A stretch of 64,000 nucleotides of DNA from Gymnothorax reevesii. Taxonomy: Eukaryota; Chordata; Actinopteri; Anguilliformes; Muraenidae. The stretch lies in the NCBI GenBank assembly GCA_029721435.1, contig CM056576.1:111642666-111706665 (forward strand), in the 5' to 3' direction. Position numbers and translations under genes: made by a program. Positions 35,690-45,966 of the stretch are shown one piece after another (within the stretch, counting starts at the first letter, position 1; the number at the start of each line of letters is the position of its first letter). The notes under the pieces were generated by a model. It was not told where the DNA came from. It saw only the letters and a program-made list of their open reading frames with translations, and searched no databases.

Positions 35690-36516
35690 TACGTCGCCCG
35701 GATTGGCGTCACCGGGACCCCACCCTGGAGCCAGGCCTGGGGTTGGGGTTGGTAGGCGAGCATCTGGAGGTCGGGCCTCCGCTCACGGGACCCGCCCGAG
35801 CATAGCCTGAACGAGCGACATGGGCCTGCTTTCCCGTAGGCCCATCAGCCACGGGAGGGTTCAGAAGGGGCTGATGCCTTGTGTTTTGGGTGGCAGTCGT
35901 GGGCGGGGGCCCCGGCGACCCAATCTCCTGACTCTAAATCTGGTTCTGGGGATATGGAATGTCACCTCACTGGGGGGGAAGGAGCCTGAGCTTGTGCGGG
36001 AGGTCGAGTGATACCGGCTAGAGATAGTCGGGCTCACCTCCACGCACAGTCTGGGCTCTGGAACCCAGCTCCTTGAGAGAGGCTGGACTCTCTTCTACTC
36101 TGGAGTTGCCCGCGGTGAGAGGCGGCGGGCTGGTGTGGGTTTGCTTATAGCCCCCCAGCTTAGCCGTCAGGTGTTGGAGTTTTCCCCGGTGAACGAGAGG
36201 GTCGCTGCCCTGCGCCTTTGGGTCGGGGACAGGTGCCTCACTGTCATTTCGGCTTATGGGCCGAATGGCAGTGCAGAGTACCCGACCTTCTTGGAGTCCG
36301 TAGGAAGGGTACTGGAAAGTGCTCCGACTGGGGACTCCATCATTCTACTGGGGGACTTCAACGCCCACGTGGGTAGCGACAGTGTTACCTGGAGGGGCGT
36401 GATTGGGAGGAACGGCCTCCCCGATCTGAACCCGAGCGGTGCTCTGTTATTGGACTTCTGTGCTAGTCACGGTTTGTCCATAACGAACACCATGTTCAAG
36501 CATAACTTGTGTTAGT
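35690..36516 (+). mobile_element. LINE 5' portion, truncated at its 3' side
   Basis: A sharply GC-richer block begins near 35690 (ACGTCGCCCGGATTGGCGTC) and holds leader sequence plus the endonuclease region. Similarity ends at about 36510 within the endonuclease, where AT-rich unrelated sequence resumes. LINEs are normally truncated at the 5' end, so a copy that keeps its 5' part and loses the rest points to a later deletion. Confidence 0.75.
35820..36515 (+). pseudogene. LINE apurinic-type endonuclease domain
   Basis: One frame runs from 35820 to the break with a single stop (TGA at 36009-36011, where an Arg codon CGA is expected). Motifs in order are [33 protein letters not shown], then SAYGPNGS and [12 protein letters not shown], then [18 protein letters not shown]. 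The endonuclease nicks genomic DNA to prime reverse transcription. WNVTS, YGPN and GDFN carry the usual metal and phosphate contacts. The C-terminal SDH motif is lost with the truncation. The near-intact frame makes this one of the younger elements here. Clade is uncertain. Confidence 0.85.
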
Positions 36517-36519
36517 AGA

Positions 36520-37424
36520 CTATGATACTAACTATGATACAAAATACAAATGTTAGTCTTGTTAGTAATCAGAACAGAAAGGCGAAGGAAGAAAACGAGA
36601 TTCGAAGGAATATTTTAAACACCGGAATTCATTTAAATCACCCGAAGTCAGTGAGCACGCAGACAGGGAAGACAGACTGAACCAACTAGATCACAAGACA
36701 GGGGAGACAAGTGCAATGGAACTGAGAAATGGAATAAACCAAAAACCTGAGAGTTACAATTACCAAAAAGAATAAATAAAAGACAATAATCATGAACACA
36801 AAACCAGCACATAAACATGATCAAAAACCATAACCATGACAAACAGTTCTTGTTCTTCATAACATCGCAGTTCAGCTCATTTTCATTCATAATGGGATGT
36901 GCTGTCAGCACTCTAACTTGTTTGGTCATGTCATACAGAAGTAAAGAAAATAAATAAACAAACAAACAAATAAATAATTTTAAATGAATAAATAAAATAT
37001 TGCAGTCCATTAACACAAAAATCCCGACCTCTATTCATTTCAGAGAATATTTGCAAATGAATAATCCATTCAAAATGTTTGGTCTGAAAGCACATACCTT
37101 CGCTGAAGTTTTTTTTTTTCCCACGTTGCCATGCACAAGGCTGGTGTTTCCTTCTTCTCTTTTGTTCACTTGATACTCCAAAATCCGCCATCATCAATCC
37201 ACAGCCCAACAATGACAAACTGTAGTGGCACAAAAAACTTTGATTGGGGTTCCTACAATTCCATTTTCCCCTTCTTTTCTTATCGCATTTACCACTCGGA
37301 GAGTGGGGTCTGACCGGCGGCCTTCTTTACATAAAGCAATTCGCTGAGATATTTCCCATCACTGTTGACCACAATTTGTTCCAAAAAATGTTAAAAAGTA
37401 TAAAAAATGAAGGGGCAGTTCATT
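36520..37424. other. Non-coding, nothing recognised
   Basis: It includes an AAAC/AAAT-rich patch at about 36950-37000. A retroelement remnant around 36.6-36.8 kb is possible but unsupported. Confidence 0.45.
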
Positions 37425-37640
37425 CATGCCCCCCTTAATGGGATGCTGGTCTATCGCAGGTTACCCAACAGCTCTTATTCAGGTTTCCAAGACAATTTGC
37501 CAGTACCCAATTACACACGAGTGGAGTGAGGCACTGTGGGAGTTAAGTGTTCTACCCAAAAACACACCACAAAAGCCAAGGCAAGGACTCAAACTCAGGA
37601 CCTTTCGGTTGCAAGTCAAGCACACTTAAACACTGCTTCC
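37425..37640 (-). mobile_element. CORE-type (MIR-like) SINE with tRNA-like head
   Basis: Read on the minus strand it opens with GCAGTGTTTAAGTGTGCTTG, ACTTGCAACCGAAAGG and GAGTTTGAGTCC (tRNA A- and B-box-like). Then comes GAACACTTAACTCCCACAGT followed by GCCTCAC, close to the MIR core, and a 3' part with CTGCGATAGACCAGCATCCC, the L2-type tail shared with LINE partners. The copy is old and no target duplication was found. Confidence 0.6.
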
Positions 37641-39519
37641 CCCAGTTCATAGGAGACTTACACAAAATGATTGGGATATTGCTGCATTATGCTTAAAATA
37701 TGGCCAAAAACCCCAAATGCATTCAGACTCTAATAGAGGCCTAGCTATCTTTAAAATAGTCAGTCATTTGCTGTAGAGAAGATCCAGTGCAAACAAGTGC
37801 TTTTTTTCCTCATTAAGTTCTGCTGACAGCTAACCTTTTCCACAAAATGCACAAGTATTACATGCAACTACTGCAGTTCGTGTGTTTACCTCTCAGCTTA
37901 TGGTTCCCCTCGCTTCACTTTACCAGCCATTTTAAGCTGCAAAGTCTTACCCCACATACTCTTTTTTTGGATGAGTAAAAAATGCCCAGAGGGCTTGAAA
38001 TCTGAAGAAATGGGAGGATTTCCGAATAAAACTGGATCTTTTGATTCAAGAGAGCATTTAATGTGGTACTTGTTTTGTTGTTCTGTTTCTAATGCAGCTT
38101 CCTGAAGAGCAGTTCTAGGTAGTAGCATACTATGTAAGACAGTGCGGGACATTATTTTTACTCAGGAAAGGGCATTCTGATTATGAATTCATGGATGCAC
38201 TTAGGCATTTGAAGGTGCAGGTTAATGAGCTGTAAGGATGCTGGAACTACTATTCAAGTCCAGAAAATTGTGCTAAAATAGGCTCTAGGCCTATTCCTAA
38301 ATTGGCTATAGCCTCTTAGACATTAAAATACTGTCTGAGTTACAACAAGAAATGTGCTTGGCTACTGCAGGAAAAGACGATGTGCCCTATTTTAACAATC
38401 TAAGCGCACGGTCAGAAATGCAGGGCGCAAAGATATTTAGGACATGTCCAAATCCATTTTCACTTGTTTCACAGTTGGCAATCTGAGCGCAAAGTAAGGC
38501 CCATGGTTAAAAGGGGGGTTACAGGACTCTTCGTCCCCAAATTTTTTCGTCACCAGGGACTTCTTGTCCCTGAGGACTTTTCATCGCCGGATTTTTTTGT
38601 CCCCAGTGATAAAAAATGTGCCACCATTGTTGACAGATGGATGGATGAATGGACGACGGACATATAACTATGATATAGTTTTAATCAATTTTTCAGTATT
38701 GTTAAGCATCATAAGTAATAAATAGCAGTTGTTATGTTGTATTCCAAAACCTAATCAAAAGTATTTGGATACAAAATAAAAAAAACAAGTTTATGAATAT
38801 GGCATCTATCAAAATTACATCTCGCTAAGCACAGTAGAAAACCTCTAAGAAACACGCATTAATCTCTGTTTATGGAGAAGGCGATATTTGCTGTCAAAAT
38901 TATTGCAAAAATTTTTCTAGTTTGCACGCATGCACTTGCATTATGTCCCTACCAACCCTGAGATTAAACATATGCCCGTACATATTATCATTTTTATTAT
39001 TTAGACCACCTAATATTTTCAAATTCATGGACAAGACATTAATGAACATTTGCAGATGCATTTAAATTAACTCACAGCCACAGATTAGTTCAGTACATTG
39101 CAGGACAAGAGCCTACATCCAGCTACATTCATACTTTGAACAACAGTATTTGTGCTTGACTAATATAGCAGTAAAAACAATTTCAATTATTACCAGCTTT
39201 TTTTAAGCTGTCAGGAGCATGCAAAACCAACAAGCCATGATGTCGTCATTTAATTCAAGTCCACATAGGCCAATCACAAGTCTTACAATCTCTTTATCAG
39301 GTGCGTATACTCTGATGCCACAAGCCAAAAATGCTGTTTTGCCTGTCCACACGTGAACAGTGAAAAAAAAACTTTCTATATTTCATCATGCTTCATGTCA
39401 TTTTCCAAAAGGTTTGCTTACAGTGACTGAATTCACAGTTTGTGTGAGAATGCATAGAAAATGCTACTTTTACCCACGTACATGTGGACTACGCCTCTAC
39501 CACTGGTTGGCCAGGTTGT
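37641..39519. other. Non-coding apart from a minisatellite
   Basis: No coding motif. The 17-bp repeat at 38524-38607 is listed separately. Confidence 0.45.
38524..38607. repeat. ~17-bp degenerate minisatellite
   Basis: Five units alternate GTCCCC/GTCACC/GTCCCT with GAGGACTTTT or GATTTTTT (TTCGTCCCCAAATTTTT, TCGTCACCAGGGACTTC, TTGTCCCTGAGGACTTT and so on). Confidence 0.6.
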
Positions 39520-40029
39520 CAGTGGAGGTTCTAGAAAAATTTCAGTGGTGGGGCCAGTGTTTAATCAGAGGGGCACATTAAAAACAACGATGATGGCCCT
39601 AAACATGGGCCTGCAGCTGAGACGTGCTGCAACACCACTTACACCCTGGCTCTCTAAACTTTCCTGTGTGAATAAAGGCAAAAAGCAACAACAATGATAT
39701 TAAAGCATTAAAAACTTATATTTTGCTTGAGCTTATAAAACCATGCGGAAAAATTCTTCATGCAGAAAAAATGCATTGACTGATGGCCATCAGAAATGGA
39801 AAATAAAATACAACATAATAAAGTGTGAAGTATCAGACAAATCAAATGGCTTATGCCTTAAAGAATGGACGACTCGTTCTTAGAAAACAAAGCTCCTCAT
39901 CAGTTATTGGGCCAATCAGAACCACAACACAAAAGTAACATTTGTACAAACTCGTCTGTATTCATGGCCACTGACTTGAGAGTCCAGTCTCCACACTTAT
40001 TTACAAAATATGCTGCCAGGGCCTGAATA

Positions 40030-40090
<61 letters not shown>

Positions 40091-40982
40091 TATATATATA
40101 CACACACATATACATACACCCTCCACTCTCTCAGACACATTGTGCCATTTCCATTTATGGAAGCCAATATTACTGTGGAGTGATTGATTGAAAATATGAA
40201 TTGGAAAAATGCCGCAGTCAACTGAAATATAATCATAGGTTTGTGAACTGCACTAATACTAGGCAAATAATTCCACATAAGCGATTAATTTGGTTTCCTG
40301 TAACTAAACATTTTTTGTTTTACTCGGGCAAAAAAGGAGGCGATATCATTTCCTCGTTTCATGACTGTCTTAGAAGAAAAAAAATGCAATGCAAACATCT
40401 CATCTCACAAATAACCATCGCTACTTACCACGGGCAGATGGGCTACTGTTGATTACTTTACTTCGTAGCCTATTATTTTTCAAAATGGAACAGCCAAGTC
40501 AGATGAGGTTACTGGTTAACATCACACCATCGTGTGGAACTTTTCATTAGTACTCTGCCGAGTGTGAATCGTAACGTAATTCAAAGAGACATTTACAAAC
40601 TTGACAAAAAGCTTTCATTGCCGGAATGGGGTACAACTGTAACACAGCCACGTCAACGACAAATTACTTTATAAGGTGCAGTCGTTTAGCTAACCTTCAT
40701 CTCTCGCAACAGGTTGTTCTTGCTGGTTGCCGCGCTCATATTCAAATTCCAGCCAATCAGTGAAAGCAAACGCAGGTAACCAACACACTTTGGTGCGTCG
40801 CTCTAATCAGTCCATGTAGAATGTTGAGAGACATTAAGTCCGGTTCTGGCGCTAGCGCATATCATCGTAAAAAATATACAGGATCATTTTTTTATTCAGT
40901 CAGCACAGGGGCCAGCACGAGGGCACAGGACATCGGCAGGGGGGCACAGGCCCCTGTAGGCCCCCGTGTAAAATCGCCACCG
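39520..40982. mobile_element. hAT-like non-autonomous element
   Basis: The left end CAGTGGAGGTTCTAGA and the right end TAAAATCGCCACCG form imperfect inverted ends of the CAGTGGCGG type. The flanks CAGGTTGT (39512-39519) and AAGGTTGT (40983-40990) are 8-bp duplications with one difference, the hAT length. The 1.46-kb interior has no transposase motif and contains a long AT microsatellite. Confidence 0.7.
40022..40105. repeat. (AT)n microsatellite
   Basis: A long alternating TA tract with few interruptions, followed by a short CA/CATA stretch. Confidence 0.95.
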
Positions 40983-41194
40983 AAGGTTGTGAGCCCAAAA
41001 TGCCTTTAAAAAACAAAACGTCCTTGTTATCATCGCTTGCATTGCAAACTTGATACTTTTCCTACAGTAATAGTTCCCCAAAATATGAATGCAGAGGAAT
41101 TAAAGGACGACGATACATTTTACTGAAAGCTAGCTAGGTAACGTGCTCTCTATAATGTTACCATTCGATTAGCTAGTGAAGGTTTTCATTTGCA

Positions 41195-41343
41195 TCTGTG
41201 AATGGTGTGTGCGCCCTGCGATGGATTGGCAAGCTGTTCAGGGTGGGTCCCTGCCTTTGCCCGTAGTCAGCTGGAATCAGCTCCAGCTTGCCCTGCGACC
41301 CTAGTGAGGAATAAGCTGGTAAGAAATGGATGGATGGATGGTT
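41195..41343 (+). mobile_element. L2-type LINE 3' tail
   Basis: CCCTGCGATGGATTGGCAAG, CTGTTCAGGGTGGGTCC, AGCTGGAATCAGCTCCAGC, GCGACCCTAGTGAGGAATAA and a terminal (ATGG)n match the conserved 3' end of fish L2/Maui-type LINEs. No coding is present, which is usual for 5'-truncated copies. Confidence 0.88.
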
Positions 41344-41369
41344 TTCATTTGCCTGCAGTTACTGAAACA

Positions 41370-42690
41370 CAATAAAACCCTTGGCAAAAAGTATTGAATC
41401 ACAACTCAGAGGACATTCGTCCATCTGTTTTACTTCATGGCAAATACACAAATTGCAGATATGAAACAAAACTATTTTTGTTCAATAGCAGAGTAGTCTG
41501 TCTTCAAGAAAAACAGCTCAAACAAATTAGATTAAATTATTTAAATTAATGGCAAATATTTTAGATCAAGTAGAGGAAAGAATTATGGAATCATCAACAA
41601 AAAAATCGGAATCAGTACTTTGATCCTATTCAAGCTTTTATGACTTAATCTTTGAGGTATAGACTCCTCTGATGAAAAACAATATTTTGCAACAAGCTGG
41701 TTCCAGCTTTGACGAATAGCAGTTGACAGATCAGCTTTGCAGGATGGGACCTTGTCATGGACCAATTTTTAAAATTTCAACAATAAATTTTTAATAGCTT
41801 GAGATCTATACTGTTTGCTGGCCACGTCATTGAGTTGGGATGCCTTCACAAAAGAGAAGCTTTTACACTCTTTGCACTGTGCCAAGATGCGCGGTCATCC
41901 TGGAAAATGACTTCATCATCACTAAACCTATTTTCACGTGGCAGAATGAGAAAATGGTCCAAAATTTCAATGTGCGTATACCTGTGCATTTACTGTTGAG
42001 TTAATGATTTCCAGTTCCCCTGGAGGTTCACCTGACATTTAACCCCACATCACGTATGAATGGGGAAATTAGCATGTTTTCCTAAGGCAGTCATCTTTGA
42101 ATGTTCTATGTTTTTATGATGGACCCACATTAGACTGAAGTTCTGGCATCATTGCCGTGGCTAATGCAGATTTGTGATTCATCACTGAATATCCCTTTCA
42201 TACAATCATCCAATCTTCATTAGTACTTTTCTTTAGCCCAGAGTAACCTAACTATCTTCCGTTTAGGGGTTTTTGTGCTGTTTTTTTTTTTCCTGATAAA
42301 AATCTCATTTTGTTCAGGCCATTTCTTACAGTTCTGTCATAAACATTGTCTGCTGTTTCTAATTTTTTTTGCTGCGCATTTTCAATTATCAAGGCATGTT
42401 GCTCAGAGTTTTCGGCCCTGACGCATTGACGTCTTCCATGGTCCAACTGTATGTTTTCTATTTATAACCTTCCAATTTTGCACCAAATTTTAGACACAGC
42501 TGATTGGGAACAGCCAACAACGTTTGCCACTCTCCATGTTGAATTTCCTGAACATAACATAGCATAACATATCATGACTGGCAAGAACAAGCTGTTCATC
42601 CCAACTAGGTTCACCATTTTCCTTTTACAAAAATTGCACTCGAGCACAGAACAAACAGTCAGCAATTTTAACACAACCAGTCCTTCTCAC
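41370..42690 (-). mobile_element. Tc1-like transposon, nearly full coding part
   Basis: The left terminal phrase CCCTTGGCAAAAAGTATTGA, followed by ATCAC, matches the end of a fish Tc1-like family. Minus-strand coding reaches from the helix-turn-helix near 42.5 kb to the C-terminus near 41.6 kb. The right inverted repeat was not found, so the copy has lost its 5' end. Confidence 0.82.
41583..42674 (-). pseudogene. Tc1-like transposase, inactivated
   Basis: The order on the minus strand is a helix-turn-helix (GNSTWRVANVVGCSQSAVSK), an inter-domain part (ENAQQKKLETADNVYDRTVR), the first Asp in GIFSDES (about 42185), the second in EVIFQDDRASWHSAKSVK (about 41890), a third site reading WPANSIDLKLLKIY, and a C-terminus VHDKVPSCKADLSTAIRQSW. 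The first two Asp residues survive. The third site, PDLNPIEN in active relatives, has lost its Glu. Several frames are used, with stops between them. Confidence 0.85.
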
Positions 42691-42987
42691 AGTAATATTA
42701 GCAATTCTCCAATGCAATGTATGACAGCTGTATGTCACAGATTCACACGGAGTTAAGGGCATCTAGAGTAGTAAGCTAGCGCAATGCATTGTGGTGATTG
42801 TTGTCCTTACAGCAAATGCATCTGGAAGTGAAGGGGGTGATAAATATGCAAATATCTGAATATGCAGTGGAAAAAAATGTAAATAGTTTCTGTGCAACTT
42901 ATTTTTGCATAGCCTAAACTTTGAAACTATGTGTGGTTTAATAATCAGCAAACTAAGAGGCATTTGGGAAATCTGCCGTAGATTAAT

Positions 42988-43490
42988 TGTGATGGCTGGT
43001 GAGTTGAGACGCCAAACGCAGCGGCCAGAATAAAAGGAGGACACGCAGATGAGAGAGAGACAAACAAATAAAATAAGAGAGCGAGAATCGCGCTTCCAAC
43101 GGACCTAGATGTCGTCTGAGGTAAGGAAGCAAGGAGAGCTAGACAGGACGAATAGAAAGGGAAAAAATCTTGGAAACCGACATATAAGGAATTAGCACCA
43201 GACGGTGCCCAGAAAGAGGAAAAAACAGAAAGAATCCCTTGCTATCTAGAACTTTTCCTCAAATATGCAGCTAAACCTCAACAACTCTCTCACTAGAGAC
43301 CTTACCAGCTAAAGTGCAAACATAACACTGACCCTCTAGCCAGGGAATTGAGGCGGAACTAGGGCATAAATAGAATCCGGGCGACGCCCCCAATTCATGC
43401 CAGCTGGCCCAGGAATCCGATTGAGAGCAAAACGATATCGTCCCGGATGAGAGCAACAAAGAAAGCTCTCAAAGCCTCCAAACCATCACA
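42988..43490 (-). mobile_element. Solo LTR of the 30.6-kb gypsy family
   Basis: It reads TGTGATGG at 42988 to CCATCACA at 43490 on the plus strand, a perfect short inverted repeat. TTAAT flanks it on both sides (42983-42987 and 43491-43495), a 5-bp duplication. It shares long stretches with 30619-31079 (for example GAGACCTTACCAGCTAAAGT). No internal sequence is left, so recombination between two LTRs is the likely origin. Confidence 0.93.
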
Positions 43491-43495
43491 TTAAT

Positions 43496-44563
43496 AAGCG
43501 ATAATGATTCCTCTCTGTATATTTAGACATTCCATTAATTTACATGTTGCGTTAGAAATGCATTTTCTATAATATTAAAGAGCAAACAGGACATTAATAC
43601 TTCATTATCACTCATTAGAAGGAAGCCAGATAATTTTCATAATCATGCCGTTTCTGAGTTTTACTCAGTTTTTTCTTGATTACAATTGAGCTCTGCCATA
43701 CAATGAAGTGCTATCAAGTCCCATTTTATTTCTCAATGTGAACACAGAATGAATGGCAGAGATGAGGTAATAAAAGGCATAGAATTGGAAGGAATACACT
43801 GCAGTAATGAAACTCTTTGTGCAGCTTTGCCATGTTTAATCATCCAGAGCTTTTGAGATCGTTCCAATCCATTGAATGCCGTGTTCATGAATGATGTTAC
43901 AATTTTACTGCAGTCTGACCAAAAGGAGCAATTTAGGAACTGTCATTCAAATGGTGGAATGCTTTTGAAAATGTCTATTGTGGAATTATTTTAATTCATG
44001 TCTGATTTGAATATTAATTTAAAATATTTCTTCCCATCCTCACTTAGAGGTCTAGGATTGAGAAACTGAAAAGCTGTAAGGTTTGAATTATGATTTAATA
44101 TATTACATTCATTTGCCGTTTTTTGGGAGTAAACAGCCATGCTGACTGCTTTTTAATCATCTCCATGCTGAGTTTTTGGGGATATTTTGGATTCATCTTG
44201 TTCCCTGCCTCCAACATTACAGATCTTCTGGTTTAGCACGATAAGTAGAACAGTTATAATGGGAGTCCCATTAGACCTCTTGTGTTCATTTGTGGTACAT
44301 AGAGGATGGACTCAATCATTTTATCGTACCCAACAACCTTTCCAGTGACGCTACTACAGAGTTAAACTTCAGATTTCCAAATGCAATTACTCAAAAGGTT
44401 TTGATGGGAATCATGTCACTCTTCAAGTTATAATGTATAGTGCATAGACAAGGATGTTTTTGATGCTTGTCTCTCTATTACCTTTGCTGTAGTACAACCA
44501 CCTGGCTTAGATTCTAATTCATAAAAATGCAATAACTTGAACAGGTTTAATGGGCGTCCTGTC
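43496..44563. other. Non-coding; part of a diverged dispersed repeat
   Basis: At 44340-44450, AATGCAATTACTCAAAAGGT followed by TTTGATGGGAATCATGTCAC recalls text at 45040-45180 and 49340-49440, suggesting an old repeat family. No coding was found. Confidence 0.4.
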
Positions 44564-44578
44564 AAATCTGCTGTCAGT

Positions 44579-45009
44579 TTGACTATCACGGCGCAGGTTC
44601 GAGCCGCTGTCGTGGTCGCCAGCTTTTTCAGAGTAGCGCACAATTGGCCATTAGGCTACAGGGATGCAAATTGGGAAGGGTCTGCCGGGAAGAGTAATAT
44701 AGAATGATTGCTTTGTTCGTTACTCAAGTGCTTCCTGTTGTCCAGCCGGGCGCACATCAGGAAGATTCTAAGCTTGTTCATGTACGGGTATCCTCCGCCC
44801 TCTTTCTGAACTTGGGAGGATTCAACCAATGAGTGTTTAGGACGCAGCAGGCTGACAGGTGAGTGCTTCAGAGGAGCGCCGCGAACTGTCTTCACTCTCC
44901 TTAATTGGCAACAGGGGGTCACATATGACCATGCCTTGTACATAGTTCCCCTATTGGGCATTCCAGATTCAGGTGGGATTGGAGTTGCCAAATTTATACA
45001 AAAAAAAAA
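44579..45009 (+). mobile_element. tRNA-derived SINE, 5'-truncated
   Basis: This is the sister of the 17-kb SINE. It begins TGACTATCACGG just before the B box (GCAGGTTCGAGCC), so the A box is missing. It then follows the same body (GCAAATTGGGAAGGGTCTG; GGAGTTGCCAAATTTATAC) and ends in poly(A). AAATCTGCTGTCAGT occurs at 44564-44578 and 45010-45024, a perfect 15-bp duplication. Truncation at the 5' end plus poly(A) and a long duplication are the marks of LINE-driven insertion. Confidence 0.93.
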
Positions 45010-45024
45010 AAATCTGCTGTCAGT

Positions 45025-45397
45025 CTTGGAGCATTGAGGAGGAACTTCGATAACTCAATGACTTGCACTGTAATGCCACCATCAGGGGAAACTACTTTTC
45101 CAAATGCAGTGAGTCAAACTATTCTGGTGGGCATCAGATCAACTTTGTTGTGAAGATAATCATGCATAAAACTCCTATTGTTGTGGTGACACTATGACCA
45201 ATCCTGTTGGCAAAACTTAACAGTTCATACCTCTCACAAGAAGAAAAAATACTTTTAGCAACCCTTGATTTGTTAGTTTGTTGTGTATTGTAAACCAATA
45301 GTAGGTGTTTCCCGCAATCTGATTGGTTAATTACTATTGTCGAATAGTGTTTGACATCCCTGAAATGACAGGACCTTTTCACCTGCTCATGAATACA
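45025..45397. other. Non-coding; diverged repeat at its left
   Basis: AACTACTTTTCCAAATGCAG and GTGGGCATCAGATCAACTTT resemble the old repeat noted at 44.34 and 49.34 kb. There is no coding. Confidence 0.4.
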
Positions 45398-45405
45398 TTA
45401 GCATG

Positions 45406-45601
45406 CAGAGGTGTATAATCCAGGGGTCAGAAAGTAAAAATCCTACCATGTTTTCATTCCAACCGTAAACTCCTGTCAGCAGATTTGACTTGTTAGTTTT
45501 ACCACCCAGCTGAAGAATAGTGTCAGCTGCCAGGTCTTTTGTGGCTGGAACAATATCCTGGGGTGGACTTTAACTTTCTGAACCTGGATTATACACCTCT
45601 G
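45406..45601. mobile_element. hAT MITE
   Basis: The inverted ends CAGAGGTGTATAATCCAGG match over about 30 bases with two differences. TTAGCATG is duplicated exactly on both sides (45398-45405 and 45602-45609). At 196 bases it has no coding capacity and must have depended on a hAT transposase supplied elsewhere. Confidence 0.93.
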
Positions 45602-45754
45602 TTAGCATGAAAACGGACCTACTTTCGCTCATTCAGCCCCTCAGTTCAACTTGACAGGTTGCGGAATTCTAGCGCGTGACTCGATGACCTAATTGTGACA
45701 GATCACGTCGCCATACGAAAGAGTCCGTGCAAAAAACGTTTCTTTCTCGCTAAT

Positions 45755-45966
45755 GGTTTACAATATCGATAAATAGTTACGTTTGTGAAATTTACGTTTT
45801 ACAATATCGCTAAATAGTTACGTTTGTGAAATTTCCTGGGATTCATTGGAATTCAACGCCCGCAAATTTAAACATTAAAAACCGACGACGTTAACTAAAT
45901 TTGCGGGCGTTGAATTCCAATGAAACCCGGAAATTTCAAAACGTAATTATTTATCTTCATATTGGT
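45755..45966. repeat. Foldback repeat with a 41-bp internal duplication
   Basis: The arm at about 45800-45869 pairs with 45898-45966 over about 70 bases. The inner 40 (GGAATTCAACGCCCGCAAAT) are nearly perfect and leave a 28-base loop. The outer part of the left arm is tandemly repeated with a 41-bp shift (CAATATCG at 45761 and 45802). No target duplication was identified. It is probably a foldback MITE. Confidence 0.85.

Noticed and set aside
37898..38152. Minus-strand 84-codon open frame
   Set aside because: No domain, no composition shift and no neighbouring element, so it is likely chance.
39900..40278. Open frames through the AT microsatellite
   Set aside because: They encode only YI/IY dipeptide runs from simple sequence.
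41799..41999. Plus-strand open frame near 41.9 kb
   Set aside because: It is antisense to the Tc1-like transposase pseudogene.
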